Below are positions 51,417 to 64,000 of a DNA stretch of 64,000 bases, piece by piece; position 1 is the stretch's first letter; every line of letters begins with the position of its first letter. The notes beneath the pieces were generated by a model, which worked only from the letters and a program-made list of their open reading frames with translations, did no database searches and had not been told where the DNA came from. Both the position numbers and the translations under genes were made by a program. The DNA is from Himantopus leucocephalus. Taxonomy: Eukaryota; Chordata; Aves; Charadriiformes; Recurvirostridae. The stretch lies in the NCBI GenBank assembly GCA_003993805.1, contig RSEF01000006.1:27499402-27563401 (forward strand). Reading direction: 5' to 3'.

Positions 51417-51440
51417 GTGGGTTGGGTTGGGTTGGGTTTG
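51417..51440. repeat. (GGGTT)n pentamer microsatellite
   Basis: About four units of GGGTT, then GGTTTTTTT. In gene sense this is AACCC. It is close to but not the same as the vertebrate telomere hexamer TTAGGG. Confidence 0.85.
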
Positions 51441-54161
51441 GTTTTTTTACTGCAGGCCTCCAGACTATACTTAAAACTACAGTGCTGACCGCTTGCTTTC
51501 ATTAAAGTTGTCAAAACACTGTGCAGGAATTATGCTGGCAATTTCTGTTCTCTCAGGCATTTTTTAGCTTGGCTAATTACATTTTCTCTGCCTAAATTTC
51601 CCCTGCAGCTTCAGAAAGGGATGATTTCCTCCTTCCTTTCCTCACCAACATTTCTGTAGTTTCACTCCATGCTGTTAAATAGGCCCAAATACATTCTGCC
51701 CGAGAAGAAGATACATTTCAGGTACCATGGAGAAAGGAAATGAAGACTTTTTTGTTCATTTTTATTTCACTGCTTCTTAAAAATGTTCATGATTAAAAAA
51801 GGAAACTTCTGTCTTCACCAGAAGGAAATTTCTGAAATCCTTCACATTTTTTCCTAGCTTTAGAAAAGCCAAAGAGTCTGGTGATCATTTAACACATCTA
51901 CACTGTATAAATTCCATAATCCATGCACTTGAGAGACCTGGGTTTGACGTTCTCTCTTCCTTTAGGATTATCTTTCCTAGCAGATCCTTCAGATTCCTTA
52001 ATTTTCTCTACTTTTAATTACTGCATTGAAGTCATGTTTACCAAGGACTGTGCCACCCTTTGGAAAGCCGTATTTTTCATCTTCCATGCCTTCCCTCTTT
52101 TAAAAAAAAAGTCCTCTAAAAATACTGATCAAATCTAATTTCAGGAGCAGATAAAGTAATCCTTTAACATACAGATTTAGATGATTAGTCCATAAAACAC
52201 TTTGCATTGTTAGCTTATAGCAGCTGAGACTGGCTACCAGATGTTTTCAGATCTGCTTGCATGTGTTTGTGTGGGTTTTTTTTTTGGAGTGGGGACACCA
52301 CTGATCAAAAAAGAATTGACAGTGAAAAGTCTTTCAGAAAAATCCAAGCTACAGATACTTTGAACAACTCTTTTCAATCTAAAACCTCCTTGTTAGTAGG
52401 CTTAGATTCTTCTTCTCAGCCCATATGTAAACAAATATGGAAACAAATCTGCAGCGCAGCCCATCAAACACATCCACCCTCACAAAGGCATGTTCTCACC
52501 CCACAGAGTACTCCCTCACCCCAGTGTGCTTGTCTGAACAGCAGCACAATTTGCCGTGTGCCAGCAGTGCCGGCTGCTCAGTGCCAAGCCCCTTTTAAAT
52601 GCTTTTGCTACTTGGGGAAATTTTAAAAAATGACAGTCAAAACGATGTAGCAGTGATGAGCTATAGCTCAGTTCTTCACTCTTTTTTTTTTTCCCCCCCC
52701 TTGGTAAGGCTTTGAAGAGAGGAGCAATTAGCCATTAAGAGAAAAAGAAGTCAAATGTACAAAAAACCCTGGGCTTTCTTTTTTTTTCTTCTCTCTGTTC
52801 CCTGAATGACATCAAGATTCCTCCCTTGCTTTCAAAGGAAAATAACCAAGACCACCGAGAAGGAAAACAGAACAGACACACAACTGGGTAAGCGAGGTCT
52901 GGAGGGCAGTGATCATCTGTGTCTGGAAAACATGAGATTTGAAGCTCTACTTGCTTTGATGCTAAAGGGATGCAGGGGATTGCAGAAAAGGAGGGAATCA
53001 AGATGAAAAGGAGAATCTTATACAGGTTATTAGTCTAGCTAATGATGTATCTTCACATGTGGGCAATTTAAACTAGGCTCATTATCTGTGAGCCTTCATA
53101 GAGCTCTGATACTGAAAATGAGTTTTGGGGCAAAGGTGGTGGGATGGGCACTATCCAAGAAGCATGGCTGAAAGAGAGGCTGGAAAGATAAGAATAATAT
53201 TTTGAAGAACATGAATAAAAGGCCTTTGGAGCTACTAACAGCGGGTAGCACTTAAGAACCCCTCCAACTCCCAGAGTGATGAGAACAGTCATTCTCCAGT
53301 CACTGTTTGGTGGTTCACATGAAATAATTTGGGAAGGGGTCTGAATCTCTACTGTGCGTGTGCCCGTCACAGCACAGACTGCACTTGGTAGTCAATGAAC
53401 CCATTGTCACCAACATGAAGCAATGAGCTAAATGGATGATGAAGACTGTGGCACCTTTCCCTGCCAAACTATTCTGAGGTGGCTATCAGCAAGTGAAAAA
53501 AGAAGTTAGAAATGGAGGCTGAGCTTGCTCTATGATCACTGTACTGTTAAAACCTCAAGTATTGCCAGCTGCAGTTTTCCTACCTGCCTGCCCTCACAGG
53601 GCTGAGAGGGGTGGGTCTGGATATCCCTTCTCTGTGTTGGATCCTCCAGCAGTCTGAGAGGAACAGAGGCAGCTTCAGCCAGGGTGAACATAACCTACCC
53701 CTGTACCAGCCGTATTCTCACTTACTGGGTGACTACTGGAAGCCTTTCACTCCCCTGTAACGGGGTGGTGGCCAGGCCCACTGCTTTTCCTGCCCCCTCA
53801 CACTACCAATGACCAGGCTGATGTACAAGAAGTACGGTTCAGAGAAGGAAGCAAGGCACGCTCCTGTGCAGTCATGCATAAGACTATCAGTCTAGTTCAG
53901 AGAGATCCATTGCTCATTTGGATTGCCCAAGCACCAAAGATAGCCAAAAAACTGTGCCCACGCGCTAGTGACCAAGATCATAGCAAACATTCAGACTGAA
54001 GGGGAAAAGGCGCTCTTCCACAGGTTCAAACAGGGGAAAAAACTTATCTTTGCTGCTCTCCACAAATCAGCAAGGTGGAACATTCCATCTGGATTGAAAC
54101 ACATTAAAAAGGAGACTTGAGTATAAAAGAGTATCCATTGAAGTCACTTGCTAAGTAAGTA

Positions 54162-54189
54162 AGAGGGTAAGGTACCTGCCTTACCCTCT
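54162..54189. repeat. Perfect 11-bp inverted repeat
   Basis: AGAGGGTAAGG and CCTTACCCTCT pair exactly around a 6-nt loop TACCTG. No terminal duplication or transposon body is visible. Confidence 0.85.
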
Positions 54190-55090
54190 GTGTCACTTCT
54201 CCTATTACACATTCATCACGATTAATGCCGTCTCTGATTATGGCCACCCTGTCCCTGGAGAACCCCTGGGAAAGAACCTGCGTGGGATGAAAGTCTGACC
54301 CAGAAGGAGGAAACGTGTGGGCTAATTTCACTTTAGATTAACCTCAAGCTGGACCACAGCAGCCTTCAGTGTGAATGACTTGACGGATTACCGAGTAATA
54401 TTTTATGACATTTAGGGATGGATTTTTCAAAGGATGAGACATTTATTTTTTTCTGAGGTTTTGCATTTTAAGGAGAGAACAGCCCCTCCACTGCTCAGAA
54501 TTTGAAAGCAGATAACCTAGAGAGATGCTGTTCTGGGGTTTGATTTTTATTTTTAAACTATCCTCCACCCCAGAAAAAACAATGTTGTTTTCTCATTATC
54601 TTTCTGATGAATCTGCTTCACTTATTCACGTTTTCATAAAATATTAGTGCATCTAGCCTTGGAAATGTCTTTTTACTGAAAGACATGTTTTTCCATTTTT
54701 CCGACCTTGAGTGGCATAGACTGTATATCTCTCAGAAAGCAATAATGTAGAAGAGTATATAGTATAATGTAGCACCTATTCATATAATTCCAGACAGAAC
54801 ATATACATGCAGCTTTACTGTGGCTGTAATTTAGATATATTGAATAATATAACCTTCTTTATAGTGGGAACCTATTTTTTTATTATGCACATGAATGACT
54901 ATTAATAAAAATTGTTTGCACTTATGCAGCACCTCACCTAAAGAAAGTCTGAGAATTTCTCAGTGAAATACATTTCTGCTTTGCAGAGGTCAAGAGCTAG
55001 TACTTCCAGGTGCAAAGCATCAATACAGCTTTTTCAAAGTTATGTGGCGCGTTGGGAAGCAAGGAAAGAAATAAACCCAGATTATTAAAA

Positions 55091-55141
55091 GTTCTTACAT
55101 TTCTTAAAGTCACCTCCCCACTGCTTTGGGGAGGTAAGAAC
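55091..55141. repeat. Two nested inverted repeats
   Basis: The inner arms ACCTCCCCA (55112-55120) and TGGGGAGGT (55127-55135) are perfect. Outside them GTTCTTAC (55091-55098) and GTAAGAAC (55134-55141) are also perfect complements and share two bases with the inner arm. The two stems cannot both form fully. Confidence 0.8.
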
Positions 55142-57237
55142 CCTACAGATATGAGTATAATTCAGTTAATTTAAATACTGACATCAGTTGAGATGCAGTG
55201 ACACAGGTTTTAGCCACAGAAGGGAAGCACTCCAAGTTCCTGACAGGCTGTTGTAAACCTATATTGAAGTCTATGCCCCTTTTGGTGGTAGCTGAAAGCC
55301 ACCTTGGGCTGTGCCGGCAGCAGTCAGCTACAAAGAGACATACTCCAAGCCTAAGCTTTATTCACGTTGGGATCCTCCTCATCAACCCATGGGTGGTTTT
55401 GTGATGGAGGTGCCCTAGCAAGTTATAACTATATAGAGATTCGGTTATGTCTTCAGTGTCTTTGGGGAGCTAAATAAAGAAAGAATCTAAACCTTGAGAC
55501 CTCCTGACTTAGCTCCATGAGGCTACATGGCTGAATATGCAAACTTGTCACACTGCATCTGTTGTCCAAACAGTGGAAAAAACAGCCAAAACATACTGCC
55601 CACAGATCCTGCCTGGTTGCAAACACCACCAACATTCTTAAAGAGCCACTTCGTGGTTGACTTTTCTGATCAACGTGAACCATTTGGTGATGATCAATCG
55701 CATGCTAATTAACGTCGGCCATCCTCACTGAAAGCACGGGAATCCTGAGGCCCAGACAAAAAGTGGTTTGTTTTCTCCCTGAGTTTCCTTTTAGCAGACA
55801 CTCAGCATGTTTGCAAATCTCAGCCCTAGAGTGGGCTTAGGTGTATTCCTGACAGACACTGCCGCAGCAGCCATCCTTACATAAGAACAGGTGCAGCCAG
55901 CTTGATTTTAGGGGCTCTGATATCACAGAAACAGAATGAGCAGTGGACAAGTGTTGGATCTGGAACGCTCCCAGAAGCGACCTAGCCTCCTTAGAAATTT
56001 TTCACTCACCTCTTTACTCATGAGTCTGCTAGTGCTTTGCAGCATTTTCTTTTTCTTTTCTTTTCTACCTAGCCCTTGTTTACTAGATCTGTAACTACAG
56101 CCTTGATCTGAACAGCTAATGGCATGATCCTAATTACGGGGTCAAGTAAACAGGCAGGTTGACACAGCTGAAAAAAAATAACACATGCACCTTTTTTTAC
56201 TTTGTTGCCTCTGGGTTTGTGGGTCTCTGCTGTGACAAACATAGTACACACTACCAGCCAGTTAACATACACTGCTTGATCATTATCAACCACTAGGAGA
56301 GAAAGAAATGCTTTTATAAACCTTCTTTTGCTGTCTGTTTAGAGGATGTGAGCTGCAGAGATACCGTGGATAGGAAAGTACACCCGTCCAGTGTAACTAG
56401 TGATCATAGCTGCAGGCTTTACCTGTATGCCAGATTCACCTGTGATGATTTTAATTTCCTGTCCAAATTCTGCTGGTATGGGAGACCCTTCCAACTTCAT
56501 TTTGTTGTAAAGAGAAAATGTTTATTGCAGTGCATGACCTGTATAACAGATAGCAAAAGGATGAGCTTAAGATATGTGATGTCAGTGAGTTAATAGCATA
56601 TACCTGCACTCATGGTAAGGTTAAAACTGAAGAGGGACTTTTCGATTATCTAGAACTGGAATTAATAGCTCATTGGGATAAAAAAGGCAATTCACATGTT
56701 TCAGAGTTACTTTTCAGGCTGCCTGCAAAATCGGGAAAATGGTACATACACTCCTAAGACATTTAAAATGCTTTAATGCAAATATCTTAAGTATGGAATG
56801 AACTCAGGTGCCAAGTCCAAACCTCTAGTATCTGCTACCACCCTCCTAACGCAGCCAATGACACCTCCTGTCAGAATTGGCAGTGTGAAGGCAGGGTGGG
56901 AGATTTCTCAAAGGCAGTTGTTTCCAGAGAACTGTTACAGACTGGCTTTTCCCAGCTGTCAGAGCAGTAGCTTGGTATCAGGGAAAACGATGTGGAAGTT
57001 AAGCAAAAACCCAAACTCGGACTAACCCAGCTAGAAAGGCTTACAGAAGGTGAAGACACTGCTTCTGTAACAAAAATGTGATTGCAAGTGTCAGGCCAAT
57101 GTCAAACATTCTTTAGACACCAATGACCTCAGGTCAGGTGCTATTCAATCCCATAAAGCCAATGACATATTTTGTTCTATTATTGTTCATTACAAAGAGG
57201 TTCTTGGATTTATTTTTTTTTTTCCTTCACCATCATA

Positions 57238-57275
57238 TTCTCCTCAGCTATGAAGGTTCTCCTCAGCTATGAAGC
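57238..57275. repeat. 19-bp tandem duplication
   Basis: TTCTCCTCAGCTATGAAGG is followed directly by TTCTCCTCAGCTATGAAGC, 18 of 19 bases identical. A small recent duplication. Confidence 0.92.
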
Positions 57276-60200
57276 AAAAAGGCTGAGGTGAGTTCTACCT
57301 CTAAGCCTTCTCAGGAAAGCAAGAATACAGGAAAGCCTCAATTCCTCAGTTTCTCTTTATGTTGGCTATAATGAATCAAGGTTGCTTTTATCCCCCATAT
57401 AAAAAGACTTAATAATTAACTGGTGTTGCTTTGGATTTGTAATATTAAAGCACATAACAGCACAGATGATAAACTGCCTCTTTATCATGCAACCCAGTTG
57501 CCTCCCGCTGGCTTCAGGTGATAGAAAGTTTGCATTCATCCCTGGGGGGTTGCCTCCTAAGTCATAAACTTTTACTTACCTCTTCCGATGGCCAGGAAAA
57601 AAGAAAAAAGGAAATAGGCAGGGGTTTTAGTTTATCCCTAGGGAAATTTCAAACTCTTCTATAAAATACTTTTTTATTTTTAGTTTTCAATATTTTTTAT
57701 TTTCCTCATAATATATGAAATAGTATCTAGCAGGGCTTGACAAATCTCTTCCTGCAGTTAATTCAGCCCCCAGTTCAGAAAGTTTTATTTTTACAGGTTT
57801 ATTAGACATAAAAATCAATCTTGAGCCCAATTCTCATCTAAACCAACCTTCTGGAACTGGCAAAAGCAAACAAGCAAAAAGAAAGAGCATTAGAAGTCCA
57901 GAATGGGACAAAGGACTGCCAGTATTTCCAGTGATTGGTAGCCTTGTTCTAGGGAACATGGTGGAAAAGTGGTTCTCTGAATCTGCAGAGAGATGGAAAC
58001 CTTAAGATAAAAGGTACACGTAAAACCAAAATGCACAATCAACTCTTTCCTAGGACCTGGGATTCTCCTTGGACCAGAGAAGAAAGGTTTATCTCTTAGT
58101 TCCTTCTCAAGAGCAAAGCTACTCAGTGGCTGTTCACAGGCTTGGTTCATTTAAACCCCATCTAGTGGGGGGGAAAAAAGGACAGTCTCAAGTCACTGTG
58201 AGGAAGGAAATTTAATGTTTCATCAAATTCCAGTAAAAGGAGAATACAAGCCCAGGAAAAGCATTGTTCATAATTTTAGTTATTCAAGGTGGCACACAGA
58301 GTTTTGTGCAGATGAAGCAAAAATCAATTCTTGGTCTTACCACACACATTCCTAGAACCACCCATGATTTATCTAAGACACCAAGTGTTATCTGGTGCCA
58401 GCTGGTAACTGAAGTTGTTTGACTTGGACATGAAGGCATAGAAATCATTTTGCACAAAAATGTCGAAATATGGTCCACTACCTTACTAGAATATTAAAAG
58501 ACCTGAGAAAAACAAGTGACTAAGCAACAAAAACAGGCTGTCTTACACCAAAAACAGGAAGCAAAAGGAACCAGAAGTTGCTCTATAGAGATCAGACAAG
58601 GAGATACTGGCAGGTATTATACTGGCTTATACACAACATGGCCATTTTCTAAGCAAGGCAAATTCTCTTGTAATTAGATTCATTCAAACTGATAAACACT
58701 AGATTTCTCAGAATTCTTCGTCACCATAATGATTTAGAACCTCTGGCCAATTTGCCAACGTCTGTTTTATACCCAACCATCTATACCATAAGACTGTATA
58801 CTACGCTGGTCTTAAAACTGAATTACCTTCTGTGATAAATATCAAGACAACGTGCAACTTTTTTCTGTAAGAAGTGTTGAGGGTTTGCCAATAGGTTGAA
58901 TAGACAAAGTTTTCATACAACCTCAAAGATCTCAAACAAGAAGAGATGACAAAAAGCAGACACCTGAACACATTTTTCAAAATCCTGATTTTTCACAAAA
59001 ATCCTATTCTGACAAATGCGATGCCTGACTTGCTCTCCAGACAGACACCCTCAATACAGGAAAACCCCTCCGTACTTGATCAGCAGTTGCTTTTACCCTC
59101 ATAAATTCCAACTGAAAGAGGAATCATAAGTTGGTGGAAAGAGTCAGTAAGCATGAAAGTATAATTTTACAGCAAGAATTTTAACCGTCAATATGCAGCT
59201 TTGCCACCAGTAATGCAGTACTAACAGTCTTTGTTTCTAGCAGTTTGCAGTATACGAAAGGCCAAGCCTTGAGGCTCAAGACACTTGACAGGTACACAGC
59301 TCTCCACCTTTGTCCCCTCAAGTTTCAGAGCACAGTAATTAGGCACTAGCAAGGCCCACAGCATGTTTGTCCTTCAGTTGCTGACAAATCTCTGCGACAG
59401 AGTAACTGGAGCGCGTTAGCTGAAGGAAGAAAACAAAACGAGGAAGCAAGCAAGCCATGCCATCATGTGAAACGTATCTATTCTTTCACTTCGATTTTTC
59501 TTATACCTCTGATGGCAAGTGAAAGAGAGATTAATTTAAAAGCTTCATTAAAATCATGTTGTTTTCCCCAGAGCGTGTACATGTGTTTTGGAATTTTCAC
59601 TCTTGCTATCTTTAGCAAAGTTTCAGTCATAAAGAAAAGGAGACAAAACCCAACAAATTCCACCTGGCAAAGAGCCAGAGCTCCAATTACAGCAAGCGCT
59701 ATGGGAATAAAAGTAATAGATTTTAATTGGTGCCCAAGGGGAAAGGTCAGTCTCCCTGGAACAATGGGAGTCTTGGTGGTAATTGACTGAATGCTCCTGT
59801 GAGAGCTTGTAAATGTCAGTAACACACTTGAAACGTTAGCAAAAGGGAAGGTTTGGTATGCTGCAATATACGGAAGAGTTTTGCTGGTAGAGGTATTATA
59901 AAGAGAGAATGGTGAAATACTTTAACAAGGGACGTGACTTGGAAGACAGCTCTCAGCTCCACGGTTCGAAATGCCAGACACATTTCAAAAGGTGTGAGAG
60001 AAATTTATTTATTTTCAAGATGAAAAAGGAATATTGAGGTGCACACTGGTGTTAGATACACAGGTGTCTGGGGCAGCAGATTTGTGAACTTTGCCCACTG
60101 CTACATTGGATGACTGACTGAAGCTTTTTTTATCTCTGTGCAATGGCCTAGTGCTACTTTCTCCCAAGCAGGCTTTGAATGACGTTTCCTTCTTTCCTTA

Positions 60201-60384
60201 CTGCTCTTTTTCTTGTGGCAAAAAGGTTACTTTTTTTTTTTTTAGCAATATAAATGACAGGTACAAACTTGCATGGATGGAATGCAGCTTGGAGTTCCCT
60301 GCCAGAAAGGAATGATATAAAAGGAAATCAGATCTTCCAGAATTACATGAATTAGGAGAAAAGATGATTTTTTGGCTAGGATTT

Positions 60385-60480
60385 CAACCAAAATCCCATG
60401 TTCAGATCCTGTCTTTGCAGCTGATTATTTTCTGACCTTAGCAAAACCTACATTTGATCTCATTCATAAGCTAGGACTGG
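60385..60480 (+). repeat. Possible MIR-like ancient SINE fragment
   Basis: ATTTCAACCAAAATCCCATG, GTTCAGATCCTGTCTTTGCAG and TTTTCTGACCTTAGCAAAACC follow MIR order (GTTCGAATCCCAGCTCTGCC ... GTGACCTTGGGCAAG). Similar but weaker traces occur around 18895-18965, 19670-19775 and 29240-29330. None is certain. Confidence 0.4.
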
Positions 60481-62805
60481 CAACATTTCTCAAGTACCTA
60501 TTAACACAAAATCCATAAATGACCATTTACATTAGGGAGGGCTTATGAATGTGTTTGCTTTTCTTCTCTAAGTGCCAAAAACTAAGCACAGACTGCCGTC
60601 CTTCAGGTTTGCTATGCTATCACATTCATTATTTACCATTAGTAATAGTAATAAACAGGAGACAAGTTGTGCACCAGAACCCAAAGGAACAGATGTGGTT
60701 CAAACATGGAGAAAAAAATCTCTACTTCCAAAGTTCTTAACTTATGAGTAGGACAGAAGCAGCTTGGGGATGATGCAGAAGGATGAGTCACAATAATATG
60801 ATATTAAGTTCTCAGTCCTGCATAATGTTCAGAAACAGCTATAAATCCATTGCCATGCCTATTATTAAGGAACTACTTCTCATGGATTGTCTTCACTAGA
60901 AAGCTACATCCAGAGTAGGTGACGTGCTCAAGAGTAGAGTTCAAGGAAAGCGTTGAACCTATGAGCAGACAAAGAGAGCCCAGCATCCACACCGCATGCT
61001 CAAGGTGAAATACTTCCATGCTCTAAAATGTATTCTGGCTGAAAAAAAACCCCAAACAACACACCAAAATAATGTTCCAACTCTGTGCAATTTGATGTGC
61101 AAAGGAGCCTTAAACCAGGGAAAGGTGATTTTTTTAAATTTTGTCTGCTGAAGATACACCGCCTAATTTTGGAGCAAGATTAGTCATCAAAAAATGAGGC
61201 AGTTTCTGTTGTTAACTGTGCAGCTTCATGGAGAATACATCCCATTGCTTTCTATCTGTATCTTTGGTCTATCTGTGTGGAAAAAAATATTGATACAAGC
61301 ACATAAGCATCTCGTCATTCAGCAGGAGAGACAAAACCCTAAGAAATGCCTGCATATAGGGAATGTGGAACGCAAGGACCAGATCACAGTTCATTTTCAT
61401 GTTTATTTGTGCATATTTTTGAAGACTGCCCTCCCAAGGGACTAATGACTGAAAGTTCTTGCTACGTCTCAATTGTTCACCTATCGTAAATTACTTAAAC
61501 TTCTAGTATCATTCTCCCCTCTTCTTCCCAGTGCCACTTGTTGTCCACTGAATTCCCTTCTAATTCTCCTTATTTCCTCTGATGAAGGAATCAGGTATAT
61601 ATCAGACTGGAGACTGTGAAGACATTTCATGTGTACACAGAGGCATAGAGAGACCTAAATACATACATGCAGAGGAGAGTTCAGTGTTTTACTGTATTGA
61701 AACTGTTCAGGGCAGACTTTTAACAACGAAAGAATCAGCAAAGTGATTAAGAATGTAATTTAAGTTATTAATTTATTAAGTTCCATTGTTTTCAGCGGGA
61801 TTTAACTTGGTAAATCTCTTAAGAATTTAAAAGTGAGAATTTTTCAAAACAAAATTATTTTATCTTTTCGCCCCAAAACCATCCTTAATTTAACATTAAT
61901 CTCTTCAAGACAGAAAAGCCTTGGATGACCTTGGAAAAAAAAATAATGGTTTGAATAGGAATAAGTGCTTTCAATCAATATGAAAGTTTTCTTTCTCTAA
62001 ATAGTAAAATACATTATTCATAATGTTCTATATGCAATAGAACACTTCATAAATTTGATTCTTTCTTGTCAAATAATGTGTTAATTTAAACATTTCTTAT
62101 CTTCTGAAAATATTCCACCACCTCCACTGCACTGGCAATTTAAGAAAAAGTAACAAAGCAATGTATTTGCTCCCAAATTTATGGAAAGAGTGGGCCACGC
62201 TCAAAATTTACTACAAAGTATTTCTCTCAAAACCTCACATGTTCTTCTTAGCAAACGTATATAAAAGTACTGTGAAGATACTAGTGTGCCCTGAACAACC
62301 ACCATGGTCTGATTACCCTCCCCTATCAATGAAAAAATGCTCGGCAAACAGTGGTCTATGGCTTGATCCATTGTATCACAATACATAGCAAGAACTGCTC
62401 CGACAGTTCTTTATGAGCACAATTTGGTCTACTCAGCTAATGTCAATCTCCCTACACCGCCCTCAGCACTGCCTCCAGTTATTGCCATTATCACTGCTAC
62501 ACTTCCTCAACAGCTTTCTCTCCTTTGCTGTCACTTATCCCTAAAAAAAATTCTATCTTTAAAGAACCATTGACCACAATTCAGTACTTCTGAACATGGT
62601 AGAAGAGAATCCTCCACAGCAAAATTGGGTTTGTGCAAATCTGTGAGAGACCTGTACCCCTCTGAAAGTCAAGTCACGGTAATCAGAAGGATAATTCTGT
62701 GTGTTCCTACCCCCAGCCTCTCTATGCCATTATTCTCCAAGCTGTAGTAGGCATTACATTTTCATTGCTCCCCAAATTATATGCCCTTCCTAAACATTTT
62801 AATTC

Positions 62806-62829
62806 TTTTTTTTTTTTTTTTTTTTTTTN
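62806..62829. repeat. T23 homopolymer followed by a single N
   Basis: Twenty-three T from 62806 to 62828, then one N at 62829. It has the same structure as at 5263-5307: a T run cut off by a lone N on its right side. Confidence 0.9.
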
Positions 62830-64000
62830 GTGGAGAGAGAGGAATCAAAAGACTCAAGAGACAAGAATATGGATTACAATGCCTTATTTTCGGTAAGTTT
62901 TAACCCTTGAATTCTGTTTTGTGTCATCTGTGACTCAAGATTTTTTTCCCCTCTTCTGGCTCTGGGAAATCTGTCTGTCCCTGCAACAAGAAACCTAAAC
63001 TTTTCACTTAGTAGCACTAAAAGGAAGAAGCTCTTTACAGTTTTTGCAATATTTTTTCCATACCAGACACTGAATTATTCCCATTTGCTCAAGAAGCTTG
63101 GCTGCTTCCACTGTGACCCGTTACTCTCAATATATGTCATCCCTTGTTGGTCTCTAATTCTCATGCTATCTGCATACAAGTCAAATTCCACATTTTCTTA
63201 GCAGTAGACAACTTTCTAATTACATCCATTAATCTTTGCCATCACTCCCCCTCTCTCTGCATTTACCAATCAGAAGTTTCATAATCAACAATATTTTTCT
63301 TCTTTCTTTTCTTCACTTTCTTCTCCTTGTACTCCAAGTACGGCTAGACAGAAGGTGTAACACTCAAGTATCCTGTCATTTAGTCATTCGTTTCTTCATA
63401 ATAACATACCTATACTACAGAAGGAGTGAGCAATTGCAATCTGCTGGTAAACATGCCCTACAGATAACACTATCTGCTAATTAACAGATACTACATATGA
63501 CTTTGCTGCAGGCCTGGCAAGGGAGGGTGAGTTCAGAGCTCCTATGGTCAATATTCATACATTGTAATTTTTTTACGTTACCAGTTCCAGTCCCCAACAA
63601 ACCAGCCATCATATGGTTATGCTGCAGTACCATGCTATTTTTCTCTTTAAGGCCAACTTCTGAAGTCATATAGTAACAAAACAATTTCACGATCAAAGAA
63701 GTATGTTCATACCACAACACGGCAGCGAAATGATATAAAAGTGAGATTTAGGTATGTATCTTTAACGGCTCAAAGTCCAGAAGGTAAATGAAAGCAACCC
63801 TGCTGTACATATTTTTAGTCCAACTTTATGGGATACTGAACAAGCTGATTTTCAACTGCTTTGGGCTAGTTTTTCACAGGAAAAAAAAAAATCAGTATTA
63901 TGCCAACTAGCTTTTTTCCTGGTTTGAACAGCCTGTCTTACTTATGGAAATGGATGGAGCTACAAGTTTGACAATAAGACAGGTCTGCCCTGTGGTTAGC

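Larger units (their letters stand above)
17501..64000 (-). other. SORCS1: Upstream SORCS1 intron, at least 46.5 kb, runs off the right edge
   Basis: This is the region upstream of the 17342-17500 exon in gene sense. I looked for the preceding exon expected in SORCS1 (a blade with STDYGTTYEKL and an end near NKRK) and did not find it, so it probably lies beyond 64000. SORCS1 is known for very long 5' introns, which fits. Contents recognised are a candidate microexon (17809-17856), an old CR1 (21195-22475), a solo LTR (27292-27820), CR1 tails (29665-29794, 30760-30885, 47708-48000), an old CR1 scrap (49476-49560), small tandem duplications and hairpins. The stretches 22476-27286, 30886-44339 and 48001-64000 hold no gene that I can support. 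Confidence 0.75.

Noticed and set aside
52261..52626. 121-residue plus-strand open frame with several Cys residues
   Set aside because: No known domain and no splice context; antisense to the host gene. I see nothing to support coding.
59467..59825. Overlapping open frames of 107 and 115 residues on both strands
   Set aside because: Both strands are open through the same stretch with no domain; most likely chance composition. A hydrophobic stretch in the minus frame is not enough to call a gene.
1..64000. CRISPR array, operons, tRNA or rRNA genes, or a prokaryotic defence system
   Set aside because: Nothing with regular spacing or RNA-gene structure was seen; splice sites, CR1 and the LTR mark this as bird intronic DNA.

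Overview
The window is vertebrate nuclear DNA, almost certainly from a bird. The evidence is AT-rich intronic sequence with canonical GT-AG splice sites, several CR1 LINE copies ending in the bird-type ATTCTATGATTCTATGA tail, older amniote CR1 relics, and a solo endogenous-retrovirus LTR of a type common in neoavian genomes. I see no bacterial features, operons, CRISPR arrays, tRNA or rRNA genes.

The window lies inside one large gene on the minus strand. Two coding exons can be read: 17342-17500 (53 codons) and 196-269 (74 nt). Joined in gene order they encode consecutive parts of the VPS10 beta-propeller of a SORCS receptor. The residues fit SORCS1 better than SORCS3 or SORCS2. The intron between them is 17,072 bp as assembled. 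The intron upstream of 17500 runs at least 46.5 kb to the right edge without a further exon I can recognise. The next downstream exon lies beyond the left edge.

The rest is intron with layered transposon debris. A 5'-truncated CR1 (14415-16310, minus) carries a frameshifted reverse transcriptase and is interrupted by a 100-N assembly gap. Younger CR1 3' ends lie at 10821-10895, 29665-29794, 30760-30885 and 47708-48000. Much older amniote-type CR1 relics lie at 8538-8785 (minus), 21195-22475 (plus) and 49476-49560 (minus). A solo LTR occupies 27292-27820 (minus orientation) with an exact CTTTG duplication on both sides. A few faint MIR-like SINE scraps, hairpins, tandem duplications and homopolymers complete the picture. 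Single Ns follow long T runs at 5307 and 62829.

The most interesting candidate is a possible 48-nt microexon (17809-17856, minus), 308 bp upstream of the 53-codon exon. It has a good polypyrimidine tract, a GTAAGT donor, a length divisible by three and no stop codon, so its inclusion would keep the reading frame. It is unproven. No previously undescribed multi-gene system is visible.
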